Positions 5,572 through 12,237 of a DNA stretch of 12,237 nucleotides are shown here, in pieces. The stretch is from positions 1 through 12,237 of the forward strand of contig JAQURI010000030.1 in NCBI GenBank assembly GCA_028715665.1, written 5' to 3'. Under the pieces are notes generated by a model, which was not told the origin of the DNA, searched no databases, and saw nothing but the letters and a program-made list of their open reading frames with translations. The translations under genes were made by a program, and so were the position numbers. The stretch's first letter is position 1, and every line of letters begins with the position of its first letter. This stretch comes from Candidatus Ratteibacteria bacterium. Lineage in GTDB: Bacteria > CAIJMQ01.

Positions 5572-7359
5572 TTAAGGATTTGAATTCCTCATTTTATACT
5601 GCATTTGGTAAAGTTTTTTGTAAACACCATCTGTTTTTATCAATTCTTCGTGAACTCCGATTTCAGCAATTGTGTTATTGCCAAGGACCACTATTTTATC
5701 GGCATGGACTATAGTAGACAATCTATGCGCAATAATAAAGGTGGTGCGGCCTTTCATAAGTTTTTCCAACGCCTCCTGTAAGACCGCTTCCACTTCGCTA
5801 TCGAGTTCCGAGGTAGCTTCGTCCAAAATAAGTATGGATGGGTTTTTCAAGAGTGCCCTGGCAATAGATATCCTTTGCCTCTGGCCGCCCGAAAGCTGCA
5901 TTCCCCTCTCCCCTACTATCGTATCATAACCATTGGCAAGTTTTTCGATAAATTCATGTGCAGATGCCGCTTTCGCTATCTCTACAATTTTCTCGTTTGT
6001 GACCTTGCTACCAGACCCATAAGCAATATTGGCTCTTATCGTATCGTTGAAAAGAAAAGTTTCCTGGCTAACAATGGCAATCTGTTTTCTTAATGATTTA
6101 AGTTTTACTTGCTTTATATCATATCCGTCTATTTCTATCTTTCCCTCGACCGGATCGTAGAAACGCGGAATAAGATTTACCAACGTAGTTTTCCCTACTC
6201 CGGACAGTCCCACAATCGCAACTATCTCTCCTTTTTTTACTTCCAGATTTATATTTTTCAATATCGGCCTGTGACTATATGAAAACGAAACATTCTTAAA
6301 CACTATATCTTTTTCAAAAGGAGGTATTTCTACCGCATTAGGGACATCCCTGACAATTTTCTGATGGTCCAATATTTCAAAAACTCTTTGCGCAGAACCC
6401 ATAGAAGCTTGTATTTTGTTATTTTCCTGCGTCAGAGTCTTTATCGGATGATAAAGCGCGCTCAATCCGACTACAAAAGCAAAGAACTTGCCGATATCGA
6501 AGGTCCCTCTAATTACCTGCATGCCTCCCACGAGTAAAATCGTAGCTATACCAAAAGCGCCTACTAATTCCATTATAGGCGGCGCTAAAGCTTTAATTTT
6601 TGCTTTTTTCATGGCAAATTTAAAGAGGTTCATTTGGTTCTCTGCCAATTTTTCGGCTTCTTCCTTTTCCTTGCCGAAAATTTTTACCGTCTCGATTCCG
6701 GCTATCGATTCGTGTATGGCATTTGTAACATCAGCCATGCGTTTTTGTTTATTGTAACCTATTTTTTTAATCCTTCTTCCGAATCTGCTAAGAGGATATA
6801 CGGCTATCATAAACGCAACCATTGCAATCAGACTCAGTCTCCAATTAGTCTTGAACAAGAAAATAGTCAAGGCAACAATCGTTATCGGTTCTTTTACTAC
6901 ATTTGAAAAAATCACCGTAAGGGAATCTTGAATATTCTCTATATCGTTTATTATACGCGACATAAGCTCTCCAACGCGTTTTTGAGTAAAAAAACGCATC
7001 GGCTGGTACTGGATATGCTCATAGAATTCGTTTCTGAAATCAATTATCGCCCTTGAGCCGGCATAACTCGTGAAATAGGATTGGAAATAGTCACAAAGAC
7101 CTTTTAGGAAATATGCGGCTATTATCAGGCAACTCATTAGACCGAGAAACTGTAATTTCGAAACTTGTAAAGATTTATTAATTAAAGAAATGTTAAAAAA
7201 TACCGGACCATTACCCTGCAGGGCTTTGTTTATTATGGGTTCTAATAGTGCAATAGAAACCATATTAAAAAAAGCATAAAAAATCATACAGATTACCGAT
7301 ATAAATATGATCTTATAATAAGGTTTTAAATATTTTAAACAGCGTAAATATAATGTCAT
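5572..7359 (-). CDS. ABC exporter with fused membrane and ATPase domains (MsbA/PglK-like)
   Basis: A 595-residue half-transporter that should work as a homodimer in the inner membrane, flipping a lipid or lipid-linked glycan with ATP. Residues 1 to about 320 form the six-helix exporter domain, including hydrophobic spans near 16-38, 70-90, 150-190 and 262-305. The nucleotide-binding domain has Walker A GLSGVGKT (384-391), Q-loop Gln432 in VSQET, signature LSGGQ (489-493), Walker B ILILDE (509-514) and H-loop His545 in AHRLST. All catalytic residues are intact and the length is typical of MsbA. It is the last gene of the minus-strand set, and its ATG lies one base after the stop of the preceding glycosyltransferase. 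The context suits either lipid A-core export (MsbA) or flipping of a polyprenyl-linked oligosaccharide (PglK-like); sequence alone does not decide, so no symbol is given. Confidence 0.93.
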   Translation of the reverse strand: MTLYLRCLKYLKPYYKIIFISVICMIFYAFFNMVSIALLEPIINKALQGNGPVFFNISLINKSLQVSKLQFLGLMSCLIIAAYFLKGLCDYFQSYFTSYAGSRAIIDFRNEFYEHIQYQPMRFFTQKRVGELMSRIINDIENIQDSLTVIFSNVVKEPITIVALTIFLFKTNWRLSLIAMVAFMIAVYPLSRFGRRIKKIGYNKQKRMADVTNAIHESIAGIETVKIFGKEKEEAEKLAENQMNLFKFAMKKAKIKALAPPIMELVGAFGIATILLVGGMQVIRGTFDIGKFFAFVVGLSALYHPIKTLTQENNKIQASMGSAQRVFEILDHQKIVRDVPNAVEIPPFEKDIVFKNVSFSYSHRPILKNINLEVKKGEIVAIVGLSGVGKTTLVNLIPRFYDPVEGKIEIDGYDIKQVKLKSLRKQIAIVSQETFLFNDTIRANIAYGSGSKVTNEKIVEIAKAASAHEFIEKLANGYDTIVGERGMQLSGGQRQRISIARALLKNPSILILDEATSELDSEVEAVLQEALEKLMKGRTTFIIAHRLSTIVHADKIVVLGNNTIAEIGVHEELIKTDGVYKKLYQMQYKMRNSNP

Positions 7360-7360
7360 T

Positions 7361-8473
7361 TTATTTTAGAAATTCATTATAAATTTTTTCAATACCTTCA
7401 ACATAATGTTCCAAACTAAAATTATTGGTTACCCTTTCCCTACCCCTGTTTCCCATCTTTTTTCTTCGACTTTCGTCTTCTATCAATTCGATTATTTTCT
7501 GCGCCAATACACTCGGAGAATTTATCGGTATTATAAGACCCGTTTCTCCGTCCACAACGGCCTCGCTATTACCTCCTACGGAAGTAGCAATAATTGGTTT
7601 CCCGCAAGCCATAGCTTCAATTATAACACGCGCAAAGCCTTCGTTAAGAGTCGGCAAGGCAAAAATATCGAAATTTGAAATAATTCCGGGGATATCCTCT
7701 CTTCTGCCCGTAAAAATAATCTTATCTTGAATTCCGAGTTTACCGACAAGGTCCTGCAATTGCGTTTTATATCTTTCTTTTTTTGCCCCGCCTACTATCA
7801 GGAACTTTGTTTGAGGATATATTTTTAAAACAATGGAAGCGGCCTCTATAAATGTCTTTTGGCCCTTGTCGGGATATAGTTGCCCTATCGTTCCCACTAT
7901 GATTTCGCCCGGAACAATGTTCAATTCCTTTTTAAAATCATCGCTTTTTATATCCGGATTAAATTGTTTTATGTCTACCCCGTTGTATACGACAGCAGTC
8001 TTTTCGAAAATTCCAGGAAATTCTTTAAAGGGTTTTCGTGTTTCCCCGGATACAGCTATCAGTTTATCCGAATATGCAAGCAAATAATCTCTGATTTTCT
8101 TGGCGTTTAAACTCGTGCGTATGTGAGTAATACAGGGGATACGGGTAATTTTTGCGGCTATTATGCCATAGGGATTCACCCAGAATTCGTTGCAATGGAT
8201 AATGTCTATTTTTTCTTTTTTTATAAATTTGACCAGCGAATAAATAATGAAAGGGATAAATCTCGCATTCCTGATTTTTCGCCAATTCCTTAGCCGGAGT
8301 ATCTCTGTCTTTATTTTTTTTTCTTCCAAAGCTTGCACCAATTCCCCATATCTCGCAGGGCATAAAACAATAGGAGAATATTTGTTTTTGTCGAGGTTTT
8401 CCAGCAGTATCAATAAACTGCGTCTTGCGCCCAAAAGATTTACGCTCGGAGTCAAATAAAGAATTTTATACAA
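7361..8473 (-). CDS. GT4-family glycosyltransferase (TTG start)
   Basis: A retaining GT-B glycosyltransferase of 370 residues using the start chosen here. The frame also has a TTG at 8500, but the TTG at 8473 has AGGAG eight bases upstream and gives the typical family N terminus MYKILYLTPSVNLLGARRS. Numbered from it, the acceptor lobe includes the strand IDIIHCNEFW (90-99). The donor lobe has VVYNGVD (161-167), GTIGQLYPDKGQ (194-205), FTGRREDIP (254-262) and the EX7E motif EGFARVIIE (278-286), then GKPIIATSVGGNSEAV. It probably transfers a nucleotide-sugar residue to a growing lipid-linked glycan on the cytoplasmic side. One base separates its stop from the ABC exporter's ATG, so the two are co-transcribed and likely coupled. 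Donor and linkage are unknown. Confidence 0.9.
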   Translation of the reverse strand: MYKILYLTPSVNLLGARRSLLILLENLDKNKYSPIVLCPARYGELVQALEEKKIKTEILRLRNWRKIRNARFIPFIIYSLVKFIKKEKIDIIHCNEFWVNPYGIIAAKITRIPCITHIRTSLNAKKIRDYLLAYSDKLIAVSGETRKPFKEFPGIFEKTAVVYNGVDIKQFNPDIKSDDFKKELNIVPGEIIVGTIGQLYPDKGQKTFIEAASIVLKIYPQTKFLIVGGAKKERYKTQLQDLVGKLGIQDKIIFTGRREDIPGIISNFDIFALPTLNEGFARVIIEAMACGKPIIATSVGGNSEAVVDGETGLIIPINSPSVLAQKIIELIEDESRRKKMGNRGRERVTNNFSLEHYVEGIEKIYNEFLK

Positions 8474-8481
8474 TTGTTTTT

Positions 8482-8486
8482 CTCCT
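8482..8486 (-). promoter_or_regulatory. Ribosome binding site deciding a TTG start
   Basis: AGGAG on the minus strand lies eight bases before the TTG at 8473. The other in-frame TTG, at 8500, has no such site, and no in-frame ATG or GTG serves better. This makes 8473 the likely start of the GT4 gene. Confidence 0.7.
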
Positions 8487-8513
8487 GATAAATTTTTCAA
8501 TCCACATAAAAAA

Positions 8514-9371
8514 TCAATGTTTCCATAACGCTTTTACTGCGCGAATAAGAGGAAATGATTTGACGGATTTTACAATATATTCCCTGTGCTTAATAATGTC
8601 GCCTTTTTTAAGATACAAGAGGGCTGTCTGATAGTAGTATTTAGCCAAAATTCTCCTGTGGTTTTTAAGATCACTATATATTTTCTCAAACAGCATTTCT
8701 CTGCCTTTAATTATATTATCTACGTCTGATGACATTCTTGTATTGTGTATACGTATTTCAGAAAGCACTTCCGCGGCATAATCGAAAGCAAATTTCTTCG
8801 CTATCCTTATCAGCATTTCCAAATCTATTCTGTATGACAAATTCTCATTCAATAATCCGCATTCTTTGAAACATTCCTTTTTTACCAAGATTGTGGAACC
8901 GGCACCCAAAACCGCATTCCTCCTGGAACCCAAAAGCTCTAAAAAAATATTCCCCCTATATGCAGGTAATTTTTCTTCTCTTATTTTCGCTCCGTTTTCA
9001 TCGATATATCTAACGCCGCAATATACTACTCCCGGCTTTAACCTGCTGTTTTTAAAGACTTCTATCTGTTTTTCTATCTTAGACGGCAACCATCTGTCAT
9101 CCGAATCAAGAAAAGCAATATACTCGCCTTTTGATTTTTTGATGCCTTCGTTCCTTGCCGATGCGAGCCCCCTGTTCTCTTTATATAAATAAAATAGCCG
9201 TTTATCGTTAATTTTTTCGATTAACCGACCCGTATTATCGGTAGAACCGTCATCCACCACGATAATCTCGAGTTCCCGATGCGTTTGCTGCAAAACGCTT
9301 TGTATTGTTTCGTTTAAAATCAAAGCCCTATTATAAGTAGGAATAATTACGCTGACTAACGGGTATCCCAT
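8514..9371 (-). CDS. GT2-family glycosyltransferase
   Basis: A 285-residue inverting GT-A glycosyltransferase (family GT2). The N terminus VSVIIPTYNR (6-15) is diagnostic. DDGS (40-43) contacts the nucleotide, ENRGLASARNEGI (65-77) is the conserved middle motif, and FLDSDD (88-92) contains the metal-binding DXD. The catalytic-base region usually reads like ED.DLWLR.A; here it is SYRIDLEMLIRIA (179-191), a moderate variation. The last 60 residues are helical and basic, with no membrane span, so the enzyme is probably peripheral on the cytoplasmic side. The ATG lies four bases after the stop of the kinase-like gene with only a poor ribosome site (GGAT), consistent with translation coupled to its neighbour. 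Donor and acceptor are unknown. Confidence 0.9.
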   Translation of the reverse strand: MGYPLVSVIIPTYNRALILNETIQSVLQQTHRELEIIVVDDGSTDNTGRLIEKINDKRLFYLYKENRGLASARNEGIKKSKGEYIAFLDSDDRWLPSKIEKQIEVFKNSRLKPGVVYCGVRYIDENGAKIREEKLPAYRGNIFLELLGSRRNAVLGAGSTILVKKECFKECGLLNENLSYRIDLEMLIRIAKKFAFDYAAEVLSEIRIHNTRMSSDVDNIIKGREMLFEKIYSDLKNHRRILAKYYYQTALLYLKKGDIIKHREYIVKSVKSFPLIRAVKALWKH

Positions 9372-9375
9372 ATAT

Positions 9376-10383
9376 TTATCCGGCTAAGTTCAAGTATTCA
9401 CGCAAAGTAAAAAGTTGGTCTCTGTAAAAACTATAATTGGAAGGCTTGCCCTGTTTTATTTTTTTCAACTCTTCGAAAATAAACTGGGTTATTATTTTGA
9501 ACAATAAAGTAATGTTATACAGTTTTTTAAATTTTAACCTGTCAATTTCTAATCCATAAGTTTTCATGACATCGAAATAATAATTTAGGCACTCCTCCCT
9601 GAATTTGGAAGTATTTGCCGCACTGCTTTTTATATTCTCAATACTTTTTTCAATCAAGTAGATTGCATCCAGTGTTACGGGCGCAAACGAAAAATTTTCC
9701 CAGTCAATAAGACGAAGACCGTTATTTCTATCGATATATATATGACTATAATCAAAACACCCGTGGATTAAACTACGGGGGCAAGCGGCTAAAGGGTGTA
9801 AAATTTCCTGCAGGTTTCGGATTATATTTTCAAATAAGACATCATCTTTTGCTAAAACCTGTTTTGTTCGGGGACATTGTTTATATTTTCTATATTGCAA
9901 GATAAGTCTTAGTTTATTTGTTTTTCTCCGCCACTTGCTTTCAAAACGAGGCACCCAATTTATCCTTTTATCGCCTATAGCGGAATTATTACTATAAAAT
10001 CCCGAGTGCAACGAAGCCATAAATTCTATGGGTTTTTTGAAATTCTCTAAAGAAATATCTGCAGCAGGAAATTTTTCCAACCATTCCAAAAACATCCAAT
10101 AAAACCCGTATTTTTTTATAATCCCGTAAACCGCCGGGAAAAAAGAGCGAAGATACTCGGGATTCATTTTATAAAGCATTATTTCAGCCATGTTTTTCTT
10201 CTTCGGTTCCACAGCTTTAACCAATATATATCGCGGAAAAACATTATCGGGAGACAAAGATATTTTCCATATGAATTTGCCCCGACGTTTTCTAATAACG
10301 CAAACATTGCCTATTTTCCTGCCAGACAGAAGCGGATTCCTGTTAATTACATGGTTTGTTATTTCCCGTATTTTTGATTCCAT
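9376..10383 (-). CDS. APH-fold kinase-like protein, catalytic Asp replaced
   Basis: A 335-residue protein resembling the aminoglycoside/choline phosphotransferase fold. The N-lobe has basic strands (IRKRRGKFIWKISL, 30-43), VKAVEPKKK (55-63) with a candidate nucleotide-binding Lys, and the hinge-like FYWMFLEWLEKF (94-105). The C-lobe shows LIHGCFDYSHIYID (205-218) where active members have HGDxxxxNxxx, and LIDWENFSFAP (225-235), which keeps the metal-binding Asp227. Thus the catalytic Asp is Cys209 and the metal-binding Asn is His214; Asp211 lies nearby. It may be a degenerate or scaffold kinase or one with a shifted active site. Relatives in glycan clusters might phosphorylate sugars or lipids, as heptose kinases do in LPS core. 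It lies between a GT4 and a GT2 gene, 16 and 4 bp away, so it probably belongs to the same pathway. Fold call is moderate to good; activity unknown. Confidence 0.78.
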   Translation of the reverse strand: MESKIREITNHVINRNPLLSGRKIGNVCVIRKRRGKFIWKISLSPDNVFPRYILVKAVEPKKKNMAEIMLYKMNPEYLRSFFPAVYGIIKKYGFYWMFLEWLEKFPAADISLENFKKPIEFMASLHSGFYSNNSAIGDKRINWVPRFESKWRRKTNKLRLILQYRKYKQCPRTKQVLAKDDVLFENIIRNLQEILHPLAACPRSLIHGCFDYSHIYIDRNNGLRLIDWENFSFAPVTLDAIYLIEKSIENIKSSAANTSKFREECLNYYFDVMKTYGLEIDRLKFKKLYNITLLFKIITQFIFEELKKIKQGKPSNYSFYRDQLFTLREYLNLAG

Positions 10384-10399
10384 AATTATGTTATCGCAA

Positions 10400-11521
10400 T
10401 TATTCTAAAATATTTATGTATTCCTCCGCCATTTTTTGCAATGAAAAATATTTTTCCGCCCTTTCTCTCGCATTTATACCCATATCTGTGGATTTCAAGG
10501 AAGATACGTCTTCCAACATTTTTTTAATATTATCGGTCAATTCCTCAATGTTTTTCCCTTTAGCCAAATATCCCGTACGATTTTTCTCCATTAACTCCCC
10601 TATTCCGTTTACATCCCAACTAACTACCGGTTTTGCACAAGCCATAGCTTCCAAAACAACATTGGGGGCTCCTTCCCAGAGGGGGGCATGCAACAGAAAA
10701 TCGCAAGCCCTCAAAATTGCGGGAATATCGTTTCTAAACCCTGCAAAAGAAATTTTGTCGCCTAAATTCCTGCTTATTGCCATCTGTTCGAGTTCGCTTT
10801 TCAACTCACCGTCCCCGACAATAACAACATGGAAATTATCGAAAGTTCTGGATACGCGCGACATCGCTTCTATGATATACGGATAACCTTTTTGCCTAGT
10901 TAACCTGCCTATACAAACTATCAAAATTTTGTCCCCGGGGATGTTAAACTCTTTGCGAATCGGGGACAATTCACCCCTTGGGCCGAAAACATTCAAATCA
11001 ACGCCGTTGTAAACGACTTTTATTTTATCTTCATCAAGCCAACTTTTTCCGTCTTCCAAAATACAGTCCTTGCTTGAACGAGAATTAGTGATTATAAAAG
11101 ACAAAACATTATTTATAATAAAACGATTGAGTAAACTGTTTTTTATCGGCAAAGCTGCTCCGCGCCTATATATTACCTTTTCGGTTTTTGCAAAATAAGC
11201 CGCCAAACCCCCGAATTTAAATTCTTTGGAGCCATTCAAAAAAAGTGTTTTTACTTTGTTTTTTTTTAAATAGTTGCAAAAACGCATCAAAGCAAAAGGA
11301 TTAAACACGGCAAATTTTCCGCTTAATTGCACGGGGAAAACATCGATAAAAGTTTTTGCCGCACGTTTGGCAAGTTCTCCTTTTTTCGGAGCGGCGATGG
11401 CAACATCAAAGCCATAATTTTTAATTTCCTGCGCAAGCGAAAGAATCCATTTCTGCACTCCTCCCCAGGCGGAAGAATCTTCCAAAAAAACGACTCGTTT
11501 TTTATTTAATTCAATATTCAT
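10400..11521 (-). CDS. GT4-family glycosyltransferase
   Basis: A 373-residue GT-B glycosyltransferase (GT4). The N-lobe has the glycine motif SSAWGGVQKW (16-25), typical of the donor-phosphate loop, and IITNSRSSKDCI (143-154) before the linker. The C-lobe has VVYNGVDLNVF (169-179), CIGRLTRQKGYPYIIEAM (203-220), IVGDGELKSELE (234-245), FAGFRNDIPAIL (259-270) and the EX7E motif EGAPNVVLE (283-291). All are intact and the length is normal. The ATG has only AGGA three bases upstream, a weak site. The gene follows a 58-bp gap containing a purine-rich repeat and possible stem, and lies 16 bp before the kinase-like gene. It likely adds one sugar to the same lipid-linked glycan as its neighbours; the sugar cannot be read from sequence. 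Confidence 0.92.
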   Translation of the reverse strand: MNIELNKKRVVFLEDSSAWGGVQKWILSLAQEIKNYGFDVAIAAPKKGELAKRAAKTFIDVFPVQLSGKFAVFNPFALMRFCNYLKKNKVKTLFLNGSKEFKFGGLAAYFAKTEKVIYRRGAALPIKNSLLNRFIINNVLSFIITNSRSSKDCILEDGKSWLDEDKIKVVYNGVDLNVFGPRGELSPIRKEFNIPGDKILIVCIGRLTRQKGYPYIIEAMSRVSRTFDNFHVVIVGDGELKSELEQMAISRNLGDKISFAGFRNDIPAILRACDFLLHAPLWEGAPNVVLEAMACAKPVVSWDVNGIGELMEKNRTGYLAKGKNIEELTDNIKKMLEDVSSLKSTDMGINARERAEKYFSLQKMAEEYINILE

Positions 11522-11532
11522 ATTTCCTATTT

Positions 11533-11565
11533 CAGATATCAGAGGTCAGAACACAGAAGTCGGAA
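11533..11565 (+). repeat. Degenerate purine-rich repeat, left arm of a stem
   Basis: A 33-nt stretch built of CAGA(A/G)G(T/A)C-like units in the gap before the GT4 gene. It matches the reverse complement of 11596-11628 at about 26 of 33 positions. The 8-base TTTCCTAT occurs directly on both sides of it (11523-11530 and 11566-11573), as an inserted segment might show. Confidence 0.6.
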
Positions 11566-11579
11566 TTTCCTATAATTAG

Positions 11580-12236
11580 TTATCCTCTATCCGTCTTCCG
11601 TCCTCTGTCTTCTGTCTTCTGTTTTCTGTTTTCCTGTAATTCCCATAATCTCACATATTTCGCCGATACGCTTACTGCCGCCAATAAACTCAATATTAGC
11701 CCATGAATACCGTCAAGAAAACCTAAATTAATAAAGTATCTTTTCAAAAATATGCCCATAGGCGCAAACAAAATATTGAAAGGATTAGCTCTTTTATTTT
11801 TCTCGAAACTTTTTTCGGCGCCCCATTTGGAATATCTTTGTAATTTCGTTAAGTAATCTTCGAAATTTTTATAGGAATAATGAATAAGTTTGCCCGAGAG
11901 GATTCCCGTATATTCTTTTTTTGATTTTATTTCTGCGTGAACTCGGACATCCTCGTAACGATGTTCTTTTGTAAAAAACCGGATTACCCTGTCTTTGTGC
12001 CATCCGCAATACTTTATTTCCTTTCCCATAAAAAAATTAGTCCGATATATCCAGTAGGCTTTTTTGTCCGGTCCTTTTTCAAGCAACTTTAATATTTCGT
12101 CTTTTAATCCGGGCGTAACTCTCTCATCGGCATCTACGAGAATTATCCAATCATAAGACGCCTGAGGGATTATCCAGTTTTTTTGACGGGCGGAATAATC
12201 GTACTGGTGCTGAACTATCTTGTCCGTATATTTTCT
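11580..12236 (-). CDS. WaaE/KdtX-like GT2 glycosyltransferase (5' partial)
   Basis: The frame is open to the right window edge, so the N terminus is missing; 218 residues are present. The visible part starts in the GT-A domain: YSARQKNW, then ILVDADERVTP (33-43) with the DXD metal site. Further on come an FFMGKEIKYCGWHKDRVIRF segment, RVHAEI and LIHYSYKNFEDYL, typical of GT2 enzymes related to LPS-core WaaE/KdtX. A hydrophobic stretch near the C terminus (LGFLDGIHGLILSLLAAV) probably holds it to the membrane. The homologous part ends at about LWELQ. The last 16 or so residues, rich in Lys, Arg, Glu and Asp (KQKTEDRGRKTDRG), are encoded by a simple purine repeat and are probably a non-functional extension. 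It is the first gene of the minus-strand set in the window. Confidence 0.87.
   Translation of the reverse strand, partial: RKYTDKIVQHQYDYSARQKNWIIPQASYDWIILVDADERVTPGLKDEILKLLEKGPDKKAYWIYRTNFFMGKEIKYCGWHKDRVIRFFTKEHRYEDVRVHAEIKSKKEYTGILSGKLIHYSYKNFEDYLTKLQRYSKWGAEKSFEKNKRANPFNILFAPMGIFLKRYFINLGFLDGIHGLILSLLAAVSVSAKYVRLWELQENRKQKTEDRGRKTDRG
11583..11635 (-). repeat. Degenerate CAGAAGACAGAGGACGGA-type repeat
   Basis: Read on the minus strand, this is a run of imperfect 7-base units (ACAGAAG, ACAGAGG, ACGGAAG and similar). It encodes the last residues of the WaaE-like GT2 and supplies its stop codon at 11580-11582. Bases 11596-11628 pair with 11533-11565, so a long imperfect stem with a loop of about 30 bases could form between the two genes. 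Confidence 0.75.
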
Positions 12237-12237
12237 G

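Noticed and set aside
10416..10886. Plus-strand open frame of 156 codons
   Set aside because: It is antisense to the GT4 gene with intact EX7E and donor motifs and has no ribosome site or recognisable domain.

Overview
The window holds an AT-rich bacterial surface-glycan region made of two converging gene sets, with a small, separately expressed cassette at the meeting point. The mix of families (polyprenyl-phosphate sugar-1-phosphate transferase, GT4 and GT2 glycosyltransferases, a WaaE/KdtX-like GT2, an MsbA/PglK-type ABC exporter) suggests a Gram-negative-type cell making LPS, O-antigen, capsule or a lipid-linked oligosaccharide. Low GC, mostly absent Shine-Dalgarno sites and a degenerate CAGAAGACAGAGGACGGA-type repeat would fit a little-cultivated lineage such as Omnitrophota or a relative. 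That placement is a guess; no marker gene is present.

Left half, plus strand (2-4920): a thymidylate-kinase-like P-loop protein (5' end outside the window), a PglA-like GT4 transferase, a membrane phosphoglycosyltransferase of the WbaP/EpsE type, and a geranylgeranyl-reductase-family flavoprotein. The genes are 9 bp apart, overlap by 1 bp, or are 18 bp apart, so they are probably one operon whose promoter lies upstream of the window. The likely logic is that the phosphoglycosyltransferase loads the first sugar phosphate onto a polyprenyl phosphate and the GT4 enzyme adds the next sugar. The reductase may act on the lipid.

Middle (about 4919-5546): a 149-residue secreted protein resembling one lobe of a PstS-type binding protein, on the minus strand. 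It has its own good sigma70-type promoter, a perfect AAGGAGG ribosome site and a signal peptide. Its transcribed unit is bracketed by a 34/35-nt imperfect inverted repeat, which could be the ends of a small mobile cassette or a 5'-3' panhandle in its mRNA. This is the most unusual structure in the window.

Right half, minus strand (5572-12236, transcribed right to left): a WaaE/KdtX-like GT2 (5' end outside the window), a GT4, an APH-fold kinase-like protein lacking the catalytic Asp, a GT2, a second GT4 whose start is a TTG set by a clear ribosome site, and an ABC exporter with fused membrane and ATPase domains. From the GT4 at 10400 onward the spacing is tight (1 to about 40 bp). The 58-bp gap before that GT4 holds a degenerate purine-rich repeat that also forms the last residues of the WaaE-like protein. 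These genes probably build a glycan on the cytoplasmic face and move the lipid-linked product across the inner membrane.

No tRNA, rRNA, CRISPR array, transposase or replication origin was seen. No stretch over 300 bp lacks a gene; the largest gap is 140 bp, at 5432-5571.
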